64,000 bases of DNA, from assembly GCF_900104515.1 (NCBI RefSeq), contig NZ_FNJL01000013.1, positions 62,001-126,000 of the forward strand, written 5' to 3'. Below, one piece after another: positions 43,627 through 52,464 of this stretch. Source of the stretch: Paracidovorax cattleyae (GTDB lineage: Bacteria; Pseudomonadota; Gammaproteobacteria; Burkholderiales; Burkholderiaceae_C). The first letter of the stretch is position 1. Each line of letters opens with the position of its first letter. A program made the position numbers and the translations under genes. The notes below the pieces were generated by a model. That model searched no databases. It was not told the DNA's origin and saw only the letters and a program-made list of their open reading frames with translations.

Positions 43627-44343
43627 ATGCTTTGCCCCGCGCGCACCCGCCAGCCACCTCACCCCGCCTGCAGTTTCTGCCTGCTACTGGCCTGCGCGCT
43701 CCCGTCAGCCGGCATCGCCCAGACCCGCGACGTCACCGGCGAACTGGCCGTCAGCAGCGACCTGGTCGAGCGGGGGATTTTCGTGGGCCGGCCCCGCCCC
43801 ATCGTCCAGGGCCTTCTCAGCTTCTACGATGCCCGCGGCTGGTCGGCCACCACCGCGCTCGGCATGCAGACCTACGGTTCGCGGTCCACGCGCGCCATCG
43901 TGCGGGGCGCCTACGACGGCGTGATCGACAACGACTGGCAATACCAGGCATCTCTGCAGTACTACGCCTATCCCGGGGATGCGTTTTTCCGCCTGTTCGA
44001 CCGCGCCGAGGGCACGCTGAGCGCCAGCTTCCGGGACGTCTTCACCGTCGGCCTGTCTGCTTTCCACTACGTACACACCCGCGACGAGATATCCCCCATG
44101 CGCTGGGCGCTCGACGCGGGCGCACGATGGCCCCTGACACCCCAGATATCCCTGGTCGGCTCCCTCGGCGTCTCGGCCGTGCGCCCCCGCGGCCAGTACC
44201 TGTATGGCGGCGTGGGAGCCGCCTGGACCACCGGCCCCTGGCGCGCCGAGCTGAACTACCTCGCGTCGGACCGCTGGGCGCAGCGCCACATCATGGGCGC
44301 CAGCGCAGGCCACTGGACCGTGACCGTCATCCGCAGCTTCTGA
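43627..44343 (+). CDS. Predicted outer-membrane beta-barrel protein
   Basis: 238 residues with a signal peptide (about 1-31, ending AGIAQ). The mature part alternates hydrophobic and polar residues and ends in IRSF, the C-terminal Phe signal of outer-membrane barrels. GELAVSSDLVERGIFVGRPRPIVQGLLSFYD resembles the start of TorF-type putative porins. It lies 78 bases upstream of the sigma-factor operon on the same strand. Function unknown; a link to the envelope-sensing operon is possible. Confidence 0.65.
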   Translation: MLCPARTRQPPHPACSFCLLLACALPSAGIAQTRDVTGELAVSSDLVERGIFVGRPRPIVQGLLSFYDARGWSATTALGMQTYGSRSTRAIVRGAYDGVIDNDWQYQASLQYYAYPGDAFFRLFDRAEGTLSASFRDVFTVGLSAFHYVHTRDEISPMRWALDAGARWPLTPQISLVGSLGVSAVRPRGQYLYGGVGAAWTTGPWRAELNYLASDRWAQRHIMGASAGHWTVTVIRSF

Positions 44344-44421
44344 AGCGGACCGGCCTGCAACCTTTCCGCCGCGCAGACGCACCCACCGCAACCAGGACGG
44401 CACGTTTCCCTTCGGTGGCCC

Positions 44422-45015
44422 ATGACTGCTCACTATCCAGACAACTCACACGACCTCGCACTGCTGCACGCAATCGCGGCCGGCGACCGCGACGCGCTGG
44501 CCACCCTCTATCGCGGCTACCATCGGCGCCTGGGCCAGTTCCTCACCCGCCTCACGCGCCGCACCGACCTGATCGAGGAGATCATCAACGACTGCTTCTG
44601 GGTCGTCTGGCAGAAGGCCGGCACCTTCCGCGGGGATTCCCGCGTGTCCACCTGGATCATGGGCATCTCCTACCGCTGCGGGCTCAAGGTACTGCGGCAG
44701 AGCGGCTGCCTGGATGCGAGCGACTATGTGGACGACGAGGCGGCCACGGAGCGGAACCACCCCGGCATCAACCCCGGCGATGACCGCGAGCTCAGGGACT
44801 GGCTGTCCAAGGGCCTCGCCCGGCTGTCGGCGGACCAGCGCCTCGTCCTCGAGCTGGCCTACACCCACGGACATTCGATCGAGGAGATCGCCGTCATCAC
44901 GCAGGCCCCCGTCGGCACCGTCAAGGCCCGCATGTTCCACGCGCGCGTGAAGCTGCGCAATCTGCTGCCCGGACTTGCGGTGGGCAGCACCGGCACCCAG
45001 GATATCCAACCATGA
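44422..45015 (+). CDS. ECF-type RNA polymerase sigma factor
   Basis: 197 residues. Region 2 (DALATLYRGYHRRLGQFLTRLTRRTDLIEEIINDCFWVVWQKAGTFRGDSRVSTWIMGISYR) and region 4 (LSADQRLVLELAYTHGHSIEEIAVITQAPVGTVKARMFHARVKLRNLL) are complete, with no region 1.1 or 3. Its stop overlaps the next start (ATGA), so sigma and anti-sigma are coupled. The upstream gap has TGCAACC followed at about -10 spacing by CG-rich sequence, a possible autoregulated ECF promoter, but I am not confident of it. Confidence 0.93.
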   Translation: MTAHYPDNSHDLALLHAIAAGDRDALATLYRGYHRRLGQFLTRLTRRTDLIEEIINDCFWVVWQKAGTFRGDSRVSTWIMGISYRCGLKVLRQSGCLDASDYVDDEAATERNHPGINPGDDRELRDWLSKGLARLSADQRLVLELAYTHGHSIEEIAVITQAPVGTVKARMFHARVKLRNLLPGLAVGSTGTQDIQP

Positions 45016-45692
45016 CGACCTTCCCTCCCGCATCCACCCATGGCCCGGACCAGGACCGGTCCCATCTGTTCACGCAGGAATTGCTGCCGTGGATCGTGAA
45101 CGGCACGGCCACCGACGAGCAGCGCGCCGCAGCGGCCGGGCACCTTGCGGCCTGCGCCGACTGTCAGGCTGAACTGGTGTTGCAGGAGCGCATCCAGGCA
45201 GGCCTGCGGCTCCAGCGGGCGCCCGCGCTCCCCGACAGCGAAGAGGGCCTGCAGCGGCTCATGCAGCGCATCGACCTGGACGCCCTGTGCGATCAGCCCG
45301 CCCCGCAGGCACCGCAGCCCGTGCCTCAGCCGCGCCGCCGTGGATGGTCCACCTATGCGCTGGCCGCCGTGGCGGTGCTCCAGACCGCCGCCCTGGCACT
45401 CATCGGCTGGCGCATGGCGGACCCTGAGCCTGCGCAGTACCACTTGTTCAGCAGCCCGCAGCCCTCGGATGGCGCGCAAGGCACGATCCGGGCCGTTCCC
45501 GACGAGCGGCTCACGCTGGCTGCCTGGAACGCGGCGCTGGCCGGCTCGGGCCTGCAGGTGGTGGCCGGCCCCAACGCCATGGGTGCCTACATGCTGGCGC
45601 CCCTGCCCGGAGCTTCCGGCACGCAGGCGCTCGCACAGCTGCGGGCCACCTCGGGCATGCGGCTGGTCGAGCCCATCGGGGATGCCCCGTGA
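45012..45692 (+). CDS. Membrane anti-sigma factor (zinc-finger type)
   Basis: 226 residues. The cytoplasmic part has the ZAS motif H44-x3-C48-x2-C51 (HLAACADC). A Pro-rich linker leads to one membrane helix (about 112-133). The periplasmic domain (134-226) ends GTQALAQLRATSGMRLVEPI, a pattern like the end of subtilisin propeptides. It should hold the ECF sigma factor at the membrane until a periplasmic signal arrives. Start ATG overlaps the sigma stop; its own stop overlaps the GTG of the subtilase. Confidence 0.9.
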   Translation: MTTFPPASTHGPDQDRSHLFTQELLPWIVNGTATDEQRAAAAGHLAACADCQAELVLQERIQAGLRLQRAPALPDSEEGLQRLMQRIDLDALCDQPAPQAPQPVPQPRRRGWSTYALAAVAVLQTAALALIGWRMADPEPAQYHLFSSPQPSDGAQGTIRAVPDERLTLAAWNAALAGSGLQVVAGPNAMGAYMLAPLPGASGTQALAQLRATSGMRLVEPIGDAP

Positions 45693-47059
45693 AGCGTGCC
45701 GTGACGCGCGCGGCCGCGAGCCTGTGCCGGCCCGCACTGTTGCCGGCGCTGGCCCTGCTGGCGGCCTGCGCAGGGCCGGTACCCGGGACGGTCGATACGC
45801 CATCCAGCCCCACTGCGGCCACCGCCGCGCAGGCAGCGGACCGCGCCATGCGGGAAGACAGCAGCCGCTACGTCATTGTCGCGCTCGCCAACCCGCTGCA
45901 GCGGGTGCCCGTTCGGGCCGCCACCAGCCTGGCCGGCTACGGGGCACCGCCGAGGTACACCACCGGCATGCATGCCGCCACGCTCGTGGAGCAGATCGCC
46001 CGGGAACACGGGCTCGCCCAGGCCGAAGCCTGGCCGATCCCCTCGCTGAACGTGCACTGCATCGTGTTCCGGATCCTGGGCAGCCGTCCGCGCGAGGAGG
46101 TGCTCGCAGCCCTGGCGAAGGATGCCCGCATCGCCCTCGCACAGCCGCTGCAGGACTTTTCCGTCCAGGCACAACCGGCGGCGGACGCCTCCGCCGTGGC
46201 CTACAACGATCCCTATGCCCCGCTGCAGCGCGGCTTCATCGGCATGTCGGCCGCGCAGGCCCACCGCACCACCACGGGCCTCGGTACGCACATCGCGGTC
46301 ATCGATACCGGCGCGCAGACCGGCCACCCGGACCTGCAGGGCCGCATCCTCGAAACCCACAACGTCGTGGACGACGATGCCGGCGCGTTCCAGAAGGACC
46401 GCCACGGCACCGAGGTGCTGGGCATCATGGCGGCCACCGGCAACAACCTGCAGGGCATCGTCGGCATGGCCCCCGGCGCCCGGTTCAGCCTCTACAAGGC
46501 CTGCTGGTACCCCGCACAGCCGCCGGGCGGCGGCGCGCGGTGCAACTCCTTCACGCTCGCCAAGGCGCTCGTCGCCGTGATGTCGTCGGATGCGCGGATC
46601 GTCAACATGAGCCTCGGCGGACCAAGCGACCCGCTCCTCGGGCAACTGCTTGCCCAACTGATCGGTCAGGGCCGGATCATCGTCGCCGCGGTGCCCTCGG
46701 GCGGCCAGCGCAGCGGCTTTCCCGCCGGCGTGCCCGGCGTGCTGGCCGTGGATTCCGCCGATGCCGCCCCGCATGCCTCCTCCACGGACGGCGTGCTGCT
46801 CGCCCCTGGCAGGGACATCCTCACCCTCCAGCCGCAGGGCCGCTACGACTTCGCCACGGGCTCCTCCATGGCCGCGGCCCACGTCAGCGGCATGGTGGCG
46901 CTGCTGCAGTCCGTAGAGCCCCGCCTGGACCGGGACACCATCGAACGGCTGCTGCTGCGCAGCGAAGTCCAGGACGGCACGCAGCCCCTCATGGTGAATG
47001 CGGAGCGTGCCCTGGCCAGCCTCTCATCGTCCTCCACCGCGCGCTTCGCCGCCCGCTGA
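45689..47059 (+). CDS. Subtilase (S8)-family lipoprotein of the sigma/anti-sigma operon
   Basis: 456 residues. GTG start overlapping the anti-sigma stop (GTGA). A lipobox (LLAAC, Cys27) anchors it to the membrane. Residues about 60-160 form a propeptide-like domain (EEVLAALAKDARIALAQPL at its end). The S8 catalytic triad is present: Asp206 (VIDTG), His239 (RHGTEV), Ser393 (GSSMAAAH). At the oxyanion-hole position the usual AAxGN reads AAVPS (Ser337), so Asn is missing, and the Pro after the catalytic Ser region is Ala. It may be a weak protease or a pseudoprotease sensor that acts on the neighbouring anti-sigma factor (inference). Confidence 0.88.
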   Translation: MKRAVTRAAASLCRPALLPALALLAACAGPVPGTVDTPSSPTAATAAQAADRAMREDSSRYVIVALANPLQRVPVRAATSLAGYGAPPRYTTGMHAATLVEQIAREHGLAQAEAWPIPSLNVHCIVFRILGSRPREEVLAALAKDARIALAQPLQDFSVQAQPAADASAVAYNDPYAPLQRGFIGMSAAQAHRTTTGLGTHIAVIDTGAQTGHPDLQGRILETHNVVDDDAGAFQKDRHGTEVLGIMAATGNNLQGIVGMAPGARFSLYKACWYPAQPPGGGARCNSFTLAKALVAVMSSDARIVNMSLGGPSDPLLGQLLAQLIGQGRIIVAAVPSGGQRSGFPAGVPGVLAVDSADAAPHASSTDGVLLAPGRDILTLQPQGRYDFATGSSMAAAHVSGMVALLQSVEPRLDRDTIERLLLRSEVQDGTQPLMVNAERALASLSSSSTARFAAR

Positions 47060-47131
47060 GGCTCGGGGCGCGGCTTCCGGCAGGCGGCCTGGAATGACGC
47101 CGCCCGTAATCCCCGTGCCACCGTCACGGCA

Positions 47132-47625
47132 TTGAGCGGGCCAATCGATGCGATCGATGCAACCGATCGGCCATCCCGCGCGCCCACGGACGCCCTGTTC
47201 GTCTATACCGGCTACGCACAGGATCCCGCCTATGTGATGAACAAAAAGCTCTGGATGAAGATCCTGGCGGTGAGCGTGCCCACGCTGAATGGCATGCTCA
47301 TGCACCGCTTCGCGTTTCCGCTCATGACGCAGGGCGGCATCTTCCTGGAGTTCCCGCCCGCAAGAATATGCTCGGCCTCACCTTGTTCGCCACGGTCTCC
47401 TCCGCCTCGTGGCTCTACGCATCGTTCCTGGGCATCGCGCGCTTGTGGAACCACGTCATGCCCTTCCAGCATGCGCTGGCCATCTACCCCGGCCTGCTGC
47501 TGGTGGCCGGGTGCGGCTCTGTGGCCCTGATGGCCACCCTGCGCCCCCTCTACCGGCGCGCCCCGGAAGCGTTCCCCCTGCCGGTGGACGCCTGGAAGAA
47601 GGGGGCATCCTCCAGCACCACCTGA
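47132..47625 (+). pseudogene. Truncated and frameshifted membrane protein
   Basis: The first frame gives LWMKILAVSVPTLNGMLMHRFAFPLM (a membrane helix) and runs to FLEFPPARI; the same protein then continues in the next frame as KNMLGLTLFATVSSASWLYASFLGIARLWNHVMPF and a last helix, to the stop at 47625. One missing base near 47358-47361 explains the break. The fragment resembles the C-terminal half of a small conserved membrane protein; its N-terminal helices are absent, so the gene looks decayed rather than mis-sequenced. Confidence 0.65.
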
Positions 47626-47688
47626 TGACCCGGTCCCGCCGCCAGACCGGTCGCCGGGTCCGCCGCAGGGCCGGGTATTCTTGCCGCC

Positions 47689-48405
47689 ATGTCCATGCGG
47701 GAAGACTATTTCGACCTCCAGTGGCGATTCGCGCGGCACTACGCGGAAGCCGCCCACCTTCCGCTGGACCAGGCCATCGCCCGATGCACCAACCTGCGCC
47801 GGCGCATGAACCTTTGGGGGCCGGCGGGAGCCTCCCGCTGGGAGGCATTCCTGTCGGCCATCCGGGCATCCGGGCCGGACCACCCGCCCCGGTTCCACCT
47901 GTACATGGCATTCCAGGAGGGTGAACCACCGCCCCCGCGACCCCGGACCTTCGGCTGCTTTTCGCACGACAGCCCCGATCCGTTGGGCGTGCTGCGCATC
48001 CACTTCATGCCGCCCCCCGACATCGACCGCAGCCCGCTGGCCTTGGCCAGCATGGCCGAACGCATGGACGAACTGCGGGCCCTCTTCCGGCAGGTGCGGC
48101 AGGAGCATCCCCACGCGCGGTCGGTACGGGGCATCTCGTGGCTCTACCATCTTGCGGCCTACCGGCGGCTGTTTCCGCCGCAGTACGGAGATTCCGCGCG
48201 CCCCGCGGACTTTCCGCTGCACCTGACCGGCAGTTCCACCTGGGGGCAGGTGCTGGATTGGCGTCAGCAGGTCAAGCCGGCCATGCGCGAAGCGGTGCTC
48301 TCCCGCATTGGAGAACTGGACCCGCAGGCACCCTGGAAGATCTTCCCCTGCCAGCCACTGGTCGCTTCGTGTGGCATCGCGCGCTTCCATGACTGGTTCG
48401 CATGA
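47689..48405 (+). CDS. Conserved hypothetical protein
   Basis: 238 residues, soluble, rich in Arg, Trp and Pro, with no signal peptide. Landmarks are LPLDQAIARCTNLRRRMNLWG, the acidic-aromatic FGCFSHDSPDPLGVLRIHF and RSVRGISWLYHLAAYRRLFPPQY. Length and codon use look like a real gene. I do not recognise the family. It stands between two decayed genes. Confidence 0.6.
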   Translation: MSMREDYFDLQWRFARHYAEAAHLPLDQAIARCTNLRRRMNLWGPAGASRWEAFLSAIRASGPDHPPRFHLYMAFQEGEPPPPRPRTFGCFSHDSPDPLGVLRIHFMPPPDIDRSPLALASMAERMDELRALFRQVRQEHPHARSVRGISWLYHLAAYRRLFPPQYGDSARPADFPLHLTGSSTWGQVLDWRQQVKPAMREAVLSRIGELDPQAPWKIFPCQPLVASCGIARFHDWFA

Positions 48406-48495
48406 ACCAGCGCTTGCGGCCAATCATGTGGATGCTGCAGCAGACCATGGAGTCGCAGGTGCATGCTGCGGCCATTGACCCGCCGGCGGTCCGTG

Positions 48496-49176
48496 TCAGC
48501 GCCCCAGCCGGAAGCGCGAGGCCATGTCTGCCAACTGCTGCGCCTGGTCTCTCATGCTCCGGGCCGCGGCCGCCGATTGCTAGACCAGGGCGGCATTCTG
48601 CTGGATCATCTGGTCCAGTTGCCCCAATGCAACGCTGACCTGCCCGATGCCCTGGCTCTGCTCGTTGGCCGCGGTGCTGACTTCAGCGATCAGGTGGCCG
48701 ACCTTCCGCACACCGTCCATCAATTCAGCCATCGTCGTACCGGCAGTCTCCACCAGTCGCGTACCGCTTCCGAGCCAGGATGGCGGCAAAGGTCACTGCC
48801 TGGCGGCCGCGGGCCTGCGCCTCGGCATGGGCCTCCCGGGCAGTCGCCCGCGCCTTCTCGCGCTGCTCGACGAGTTCGGCGCGCAACTTCCGCCACGCTG
48901 TCTTGGCAAACGGCGTATCGACCGCAGCCTTCCCAGTCTCCTCGAGCGTCTTGCGGAAAGCGTCCTTGGCAGCCTTCAGGTTCTCGTAGGCACGGCATTG
49001 CGCAGCGCCTGCCCCGACTGGAGGCCCTGCGCATACATCTCCGACAGGCCGTCCGACAGCTTCTGGTCCGTGACCATGTATCTGTCGAATTCGCTCTGCG
49101 TCCGCGTGGAACCCCGCACACTCGCGCCGATCGCCGCGGCGAACTGCGCTGCAGGTGCGACGAAGCAGATTTCCAT
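48496..49176 (-). pseudogene. Decayed methyl-accepting chemotaxis protein
   Basis: Three frames carry successive parts of one receptor: a ligand-domain piece (SEFDRYMVTDQKLSDGLSEMYAQGLQSGQALRN), then in another frame AYENLKAAKDAFRKTLEETGKAAVDTPFAKT, then in a third the signalling tail (AGTTMAELMDGVRKVGHLIAEVSTAANEQSQGIGQVSVAL). HAMP and most of the signalling hairpin are deleted between the last two. In the tail a TAG replaces the expected Glu codon (NAALV-stop-QSAAAARSM), at 48581-48583. The gene is clearly dead. Confidence 0.8.
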
Positions 49177-49185
49177 TTTCCCGTC

Positions 49186-50196
49186 TCACATCCGCACCAC
49201 CACCTTGCCGAATGCGCCACGCGCGAGATGCGCGAAGGCGGCAGGCGCTTCATCGAAACCGTATTCGGCAGCGATCACCGGCACAATGCGGTTGACATCG
49301 ACGGCACGCACCATGCGGTCCAGCGCCGCCCGGTGGCCCACGCTGATGCCCTGGATCGTGGCCCGGCGGCCGATCGCGTCGAAGGTGAAATCCGCCATCT
49401 CGCCGCCTTCGAGCACACCGATCACCGATATGCGCCCGCCACGCGCCAGCGCCTGCAGCGACCGGCCGATGTTCGGGCCGCCCACGGTTTCCAGCACCTG
49501 TTCCGCCCCGCGTCCGCCGGTCAGCCGGACCACCTCGGCCGGCCAGTCGGAGTCGCGCGCCAGCACTTCGTGGGCGCCCAGGGCGAGGGCCTGCGCCCGC
49601 TTCTCCGCGCTGCCCGAGACCACCACCGCCCGGGCGCCATGCAGCCGCGCGAACTGCAGGCCGAACAGGGCCACGCCGCCCGTGCCGTGGATCAGCACGG
49701 TCTGCCCCGCATGCAGGCCGCCCTCCTCCACCAGTGCGAACCAGGCCGTGAGCGCGGCGCAGGGCAGCGTGCTGGCCTGTGCCGCATCGAGCGTATCGGG
49801 TGCCGCCGTGGCCCAGTCGGCTTCCAGCACGACGTGGGAAGCCAGCACCCCCGGTCCCGGCACGCCCAGCGTCAGGCTCGACGCCGGGGCGGAACCATCC
49901 GGCCAGCCCGCGACGAAGGTGCTGATCACGCGCTCGCCGCCACGCCAGCGCTGAACGCCGTCGCCCACCGCCAGCACCGTGCCGGCCATGTCGGACGCCG
50001 GCACGAAAGGCAATGGCGCCGCCCAGCGGTAAGTATTGCGGGCGATGAGCAGGTCGCGGTAATTGAGCGAGGCCGCTTCCACGCGCACGAGGATCTGGCC
50101 CGGTCCGGGCGTGGGCAGTGGGGCCTCGGACCGGGCCAGGTGCTCCAGGCCGTAGCCGGTGAACTGCCAGCGCTGCAGGGTGGATGGGTGGGCCAT
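49186..50196 (-). CDS. Zinc-independent quinone oxidoreductase-like alcohol dehydrogenase (MDR family)
   Basis: 336 residues of the medium-chain dehydrogenase/reductase superfamily. SLNYRDLLIARNTY, FVPASDMAGTVLAVGDGV and the NADPH site LIHGTGGVALFGLQFARLHGA are clear. The usual structural and catalytic zinc cysteines are not evident, which points to the quinone oxidoreductase-type branch. GGAG precedes the ATG at 50196. It is divergent from a LysR gene, its likely regulator. Confidence 0.85.
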   Translation of the reverse strand: MAHPSTLQRWQFTGYGLEHLARSEAPLPTPGPGQILVRVEAASLNYRDLLIARNTYRWAAPLPFVPASDMAGTVLAVGDGVQRWRGGERVISTFVAGWPDGSAPASSLTLGVPGPGVLASHVVLEADWATAAPDTLDAAQASTLPCAALTAWFALVEEGGLHAGQTVLIHGTGGVALFGLQFARLHGARAVVVSGSAEKRAQALALGAHEVLARDSDWPAEVVRLTGGRGAEQVLETVGGPNIGRSLQALARGGRISVIGVLEGGEMADFTFDAIGRRATIQGISVGHRAALDRMVRAVDVNRIVPVIAAEYGFDEAPAAFAHLARGAFGKVVVRM

Positions 50197-50233
50197 GGTG
50201 ACAACTCCGTTTGAATGACGATGCCGCCATGCT

Positions 50234-50269
50234 ATTGAAGTGCCACAATCTCCAGTGGAGCATTTCAAT
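50234..50269. promoter_or_regulatory. Nested dyads between the dehydrogenase and LysR genes
   Basis: ATTGAAGTGC (50234-50243) and GCATTTCAAT (50260-50269) form an inverted repeat with one mismatch per arm around 16 bases; inside it CCAC-N8-GTGG forms a second dyad. The placement in a 100-base divergent gap fits a LysR operator. Confidence 0.55.
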
Positions 50270-50296
50270 CTACTGAATAAATAGAAAAATTCACCA

Positions 50297-51259
50297 ATGA
50301 GCGAGCGACTGTCAGGTATCGAGGCTTTCGTGGCCGCAGTGGAAGCTGGCAGCTTCGCGGCGGCGGCCCTGCGCCTGCAGCGCACGCGCTCTGCTGTCGC
50401 CAAGAGCGTGGCACGTCTGGAAACGCGCCTCGGCACCCGCCTGTTCCAGCGCAGCACACGCAGCCAGAGCCTGACCGAAGACGGCCAGGCCTACTACGAG
50501 CGATGCCGGCGCGCGCTGGCGGAGCTGGATGCCGCCGATGCCGCCGTGGAAGCCGGCCGTACCGCGCCGCGCGGCACACTGCGCGTGACGGCGCCCATCC
50601 TCCTGGGACGCGAGCTGGTGGCGCCGCTGCTGCTGGAGCTGACGGCTGCCCATCCGGGCCTGGTGCTGGAGATGGTGTTCAGCGACAGCGTGGTCCCCCT
50701 GGTGGACGAACGCATCGACCTGGCCGTCCGCAGCGGTCCGCTGCCGGACAGCAGCGTGCTGGCCGCACGGGCCATGGGCCGGCAATGGATGGGCGTCTAT
50801 GCCGCACCGGCGTACCTGGAGAGGCATCCGGCGCCCGCCGGTCTGGACGCCCTGTTCGCGCATGCCGATCGCCACCGCTTCGTCGGCTACGCGCGCGACA
50901 CCGGCCCGCACCCGTGGCAGTTCCGCGGCGCGGACGGGCGGGTGCGGGCCTTCGACCCGTCCGCGTCCATCGCCTTCGGCAGCAACAGCCTCGAAGCCAA
51001 CAAGCTGGCTGCCATCGCCGGGATGGGGCTCGCCCGCCTGCCGGCCTGGCTGGTGGCCGATGCGCTCGCCGCGGGCACGCTGGTGCAGGTCTTCGCCGAA
51101 CCCCAGCCCTATGGCTATGCGCTGCAAGCCGTGTGGCCCCAGGCCCGGGCGCTGCCGCTGAAAACGCGCGCGGCCATCGACCTGCTGGCCCACCGCCTGC
51201 CGGGCCTGCTGGCGGCGGGCCGCCCTGCCGGCCCATCGCCCTCCGAGGCCGGCGACTGA
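50297..51259 (+). CDS. LysR-family transcriptional regulator
   Basis: 320 residues. Winged helix GIEAFVAAVEAGSFAAAALRLQRTRSAVAKSVARLETRLGTRLFQRSTRS, then a LysR substrate-binding domain of the CrgA/DhcR-like subgroup (GTLRVTAPILLGRELVAPLLLELTAAHPGL). It is divergent from the MDR dehydrogenase and probably controls it. The C-terminus is a Pro/Ser/Ala tail. Confidence 0.9.
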   Translation: MSERLSGIEAFVAAVEAGSFAAAALRLQRTRSAVAKSVARLETRLGTRLFQRSTRSQSLTEDGQAYYERCRRALAELDAADAAVEAGRTAPRGTLRVTAPILLGRELVAPLLLELTAAHPGLVLEMVFSDSVVPLVDERIDLAVRSGPLPDSSVLAARAMGRQWMGVYAAPAYLERHPAPAGLDALFAHADRHRFVGYARDTGPHPWQFRGADGRVRAFDPSASIAFGSNSLEANKLAAIAGMGLARLPAWLVADALAAGTLVQVFAEPQPYGYALQAVWPQARALPLKTRAAIDLLAHRLPGLLAAGRPAGPSPSEAGD

Positions 51260-51416
51260 TGTCCAGGATTCGGGAAGCCAGCGTTCGCGATAGCAAAGGC
51301 CCTTCGTTTGGCAAGGCATCGCCATGCATGCATCGCATGCCGGACCGCATTGGCACCGCTGGCATCCGGCCCCTTTTCCATGCGATGCTTTGGCCCCTCA
51401 ACCAGACCGCGAACGA

Positions 51417-52001
51417 ATGCCGATGCGCAAACGCCGTTTCCTGACCCACCTCGGCCTCGCCGGCATGCTGCCCGCCGGATCGGCGCTGGCCCATGCCCCA
51501 GCCCAGCCCCAGCCCGCGCTGCTCACCGTGGCCGGCGCCATCCAGCATCCCAACCGCGGGGCACTGAACCCCACCGCGGACCTGCTGGCTGCCAGGCAGG
51601 GCGTGCAGTTCAGCCAGGCCCGCAGCTTCGATGCCGCGGCGCTGCAGCACCTGCCGGCCGTCTCCATCACCCCCACGCTCGAATACGACGGCCAGCGCCA
51701 CACCCTCGAAGGTCCGCTGCTCACTACCGTGCTCGCGGCCGCCGGCGCGCCGACCCAGGGATCGGCCACCGTGGTGCTGCGTGCCGTGGACGGCTACAAC
51801 ACCTCCCTGACCATCGCCGACGCGGACCGCTACCGCATGATCGTCGCGCTGCGTATGGACGGCGCCCCCCTGCCCCTCGGCGGGCTGGGCCCCCAGTGGG
51901 CGGTCTACGATGCGGACAACCTGCCGCAGTTCAGGGACAAGCCGCTCAAGGAGCGTTTCGCGCTGGCCCCCTGGGGCCTCTACCTGATCGAAGTACGCTA
52001 G
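51417..52001 (+). CDS. Exported molybdopterin-binding-domain-like protein
   Basis: 194 residues with an N-terminal signal (KRRFLTHLGLAGMLPAGSALAHA; RR followed by FL hints at a Tat-type signal). The mature part (LLTVAGAIQHPN, LEGPLLTTVLAAAGAP, LRAVDGYNTSLTIADADRYRMIVALRMDGAPLPL.GPQWAVYD) resembles the oxidoreductase molybdopterin-binding fold of sulfite-oxidase relatives, but without the domain's cofactor Cys, so it may only bind a ligand. ATG 51423 is an alternative start. Confidence 0.65.
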   Translation: MPMRKRRFLTHLGLAGMLPAGSALAHAPAQPQPALLTVAGAIQHPNRGALNPTADLLAARQGVQFSQARSFDAAALQHLPAVSITPTLEYDGQRHTLEGPLLTTVLAAAGAPTQGSATVVLRAVDGYNTSLTIADADRYRMIVALRMDGAPLPLGGLGPQWAVYDADNLPQFRDKPLKERFALAPWGLYLIEVR

Positions 52002-52104
52002 GCGTACCGAGGATTCTGCCCCGCGGCGGGCCCGGGGGGGCGGCGTTGGCGCTATGATCCAGCGCGTTCACGCCTCCTCCCCCACAGCCCGCAACAAAGA
52101 CAGC

Positions 52105-52464
52105 ATGAAGAGTTTGAAGACGCTGCTTGCAGAGCAAGCAGCCCTGGATGCAGAAATCGCCCGCGAGAAAAAGCAGGCAGCCGCACAGGCCCTGAGCCAG
52201 ATCCAGGCCTTGATTGCCGAGTTCGGTTTCACCGCCCAGCAGGTGTTTCCCTGGCAGCCCGTCAGGAAGCACGTGCCCGCCAGGTATCTGGATCCGAAAA
52301 CCGGCGCCACCTGGACGGGCCGCGGCAAGCCGCCCGCCTGGATCGCCGGGAAGGACCGCGACCAGTTCCTGATCGAAAAGACGGTGACGCAGCCGGCCCA
52401 GCAAGGGCCTTTCCTCGCCGAAATGGCGGCGGCGGCAGCCGCGGCGCGGCGCGGCGGGCGCTGA
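52105..52464 (+). CDS. H-NS family nucleoid protein
   Basis: 119 residues. An N-terminal coiled-coil (KSLKTLLAEQAALDAEIAREKKQAAAQALSQIQALI) for dimerisation and a C-terminal DNA-binding part with TWTGRGKPPAWI, the AT-hook-like loop of the beta-proteobacterial H-NS (BpH3/Bv3F) group. It may silence AT-rich or foreign DNA. It lies beside a tract of gene remnants. Confidence 0.88.
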   Translation: MKSLKTLLAEQAALDAEIAREKKQAAAQALSQIQALIAEFGFTAQQVFPWQPVRKHVPARYLDPKTGATWTGRGKPPAWIAGKDRDQFLIEKTVTQPAQQGPFLAEMAAAAAAARRGGR

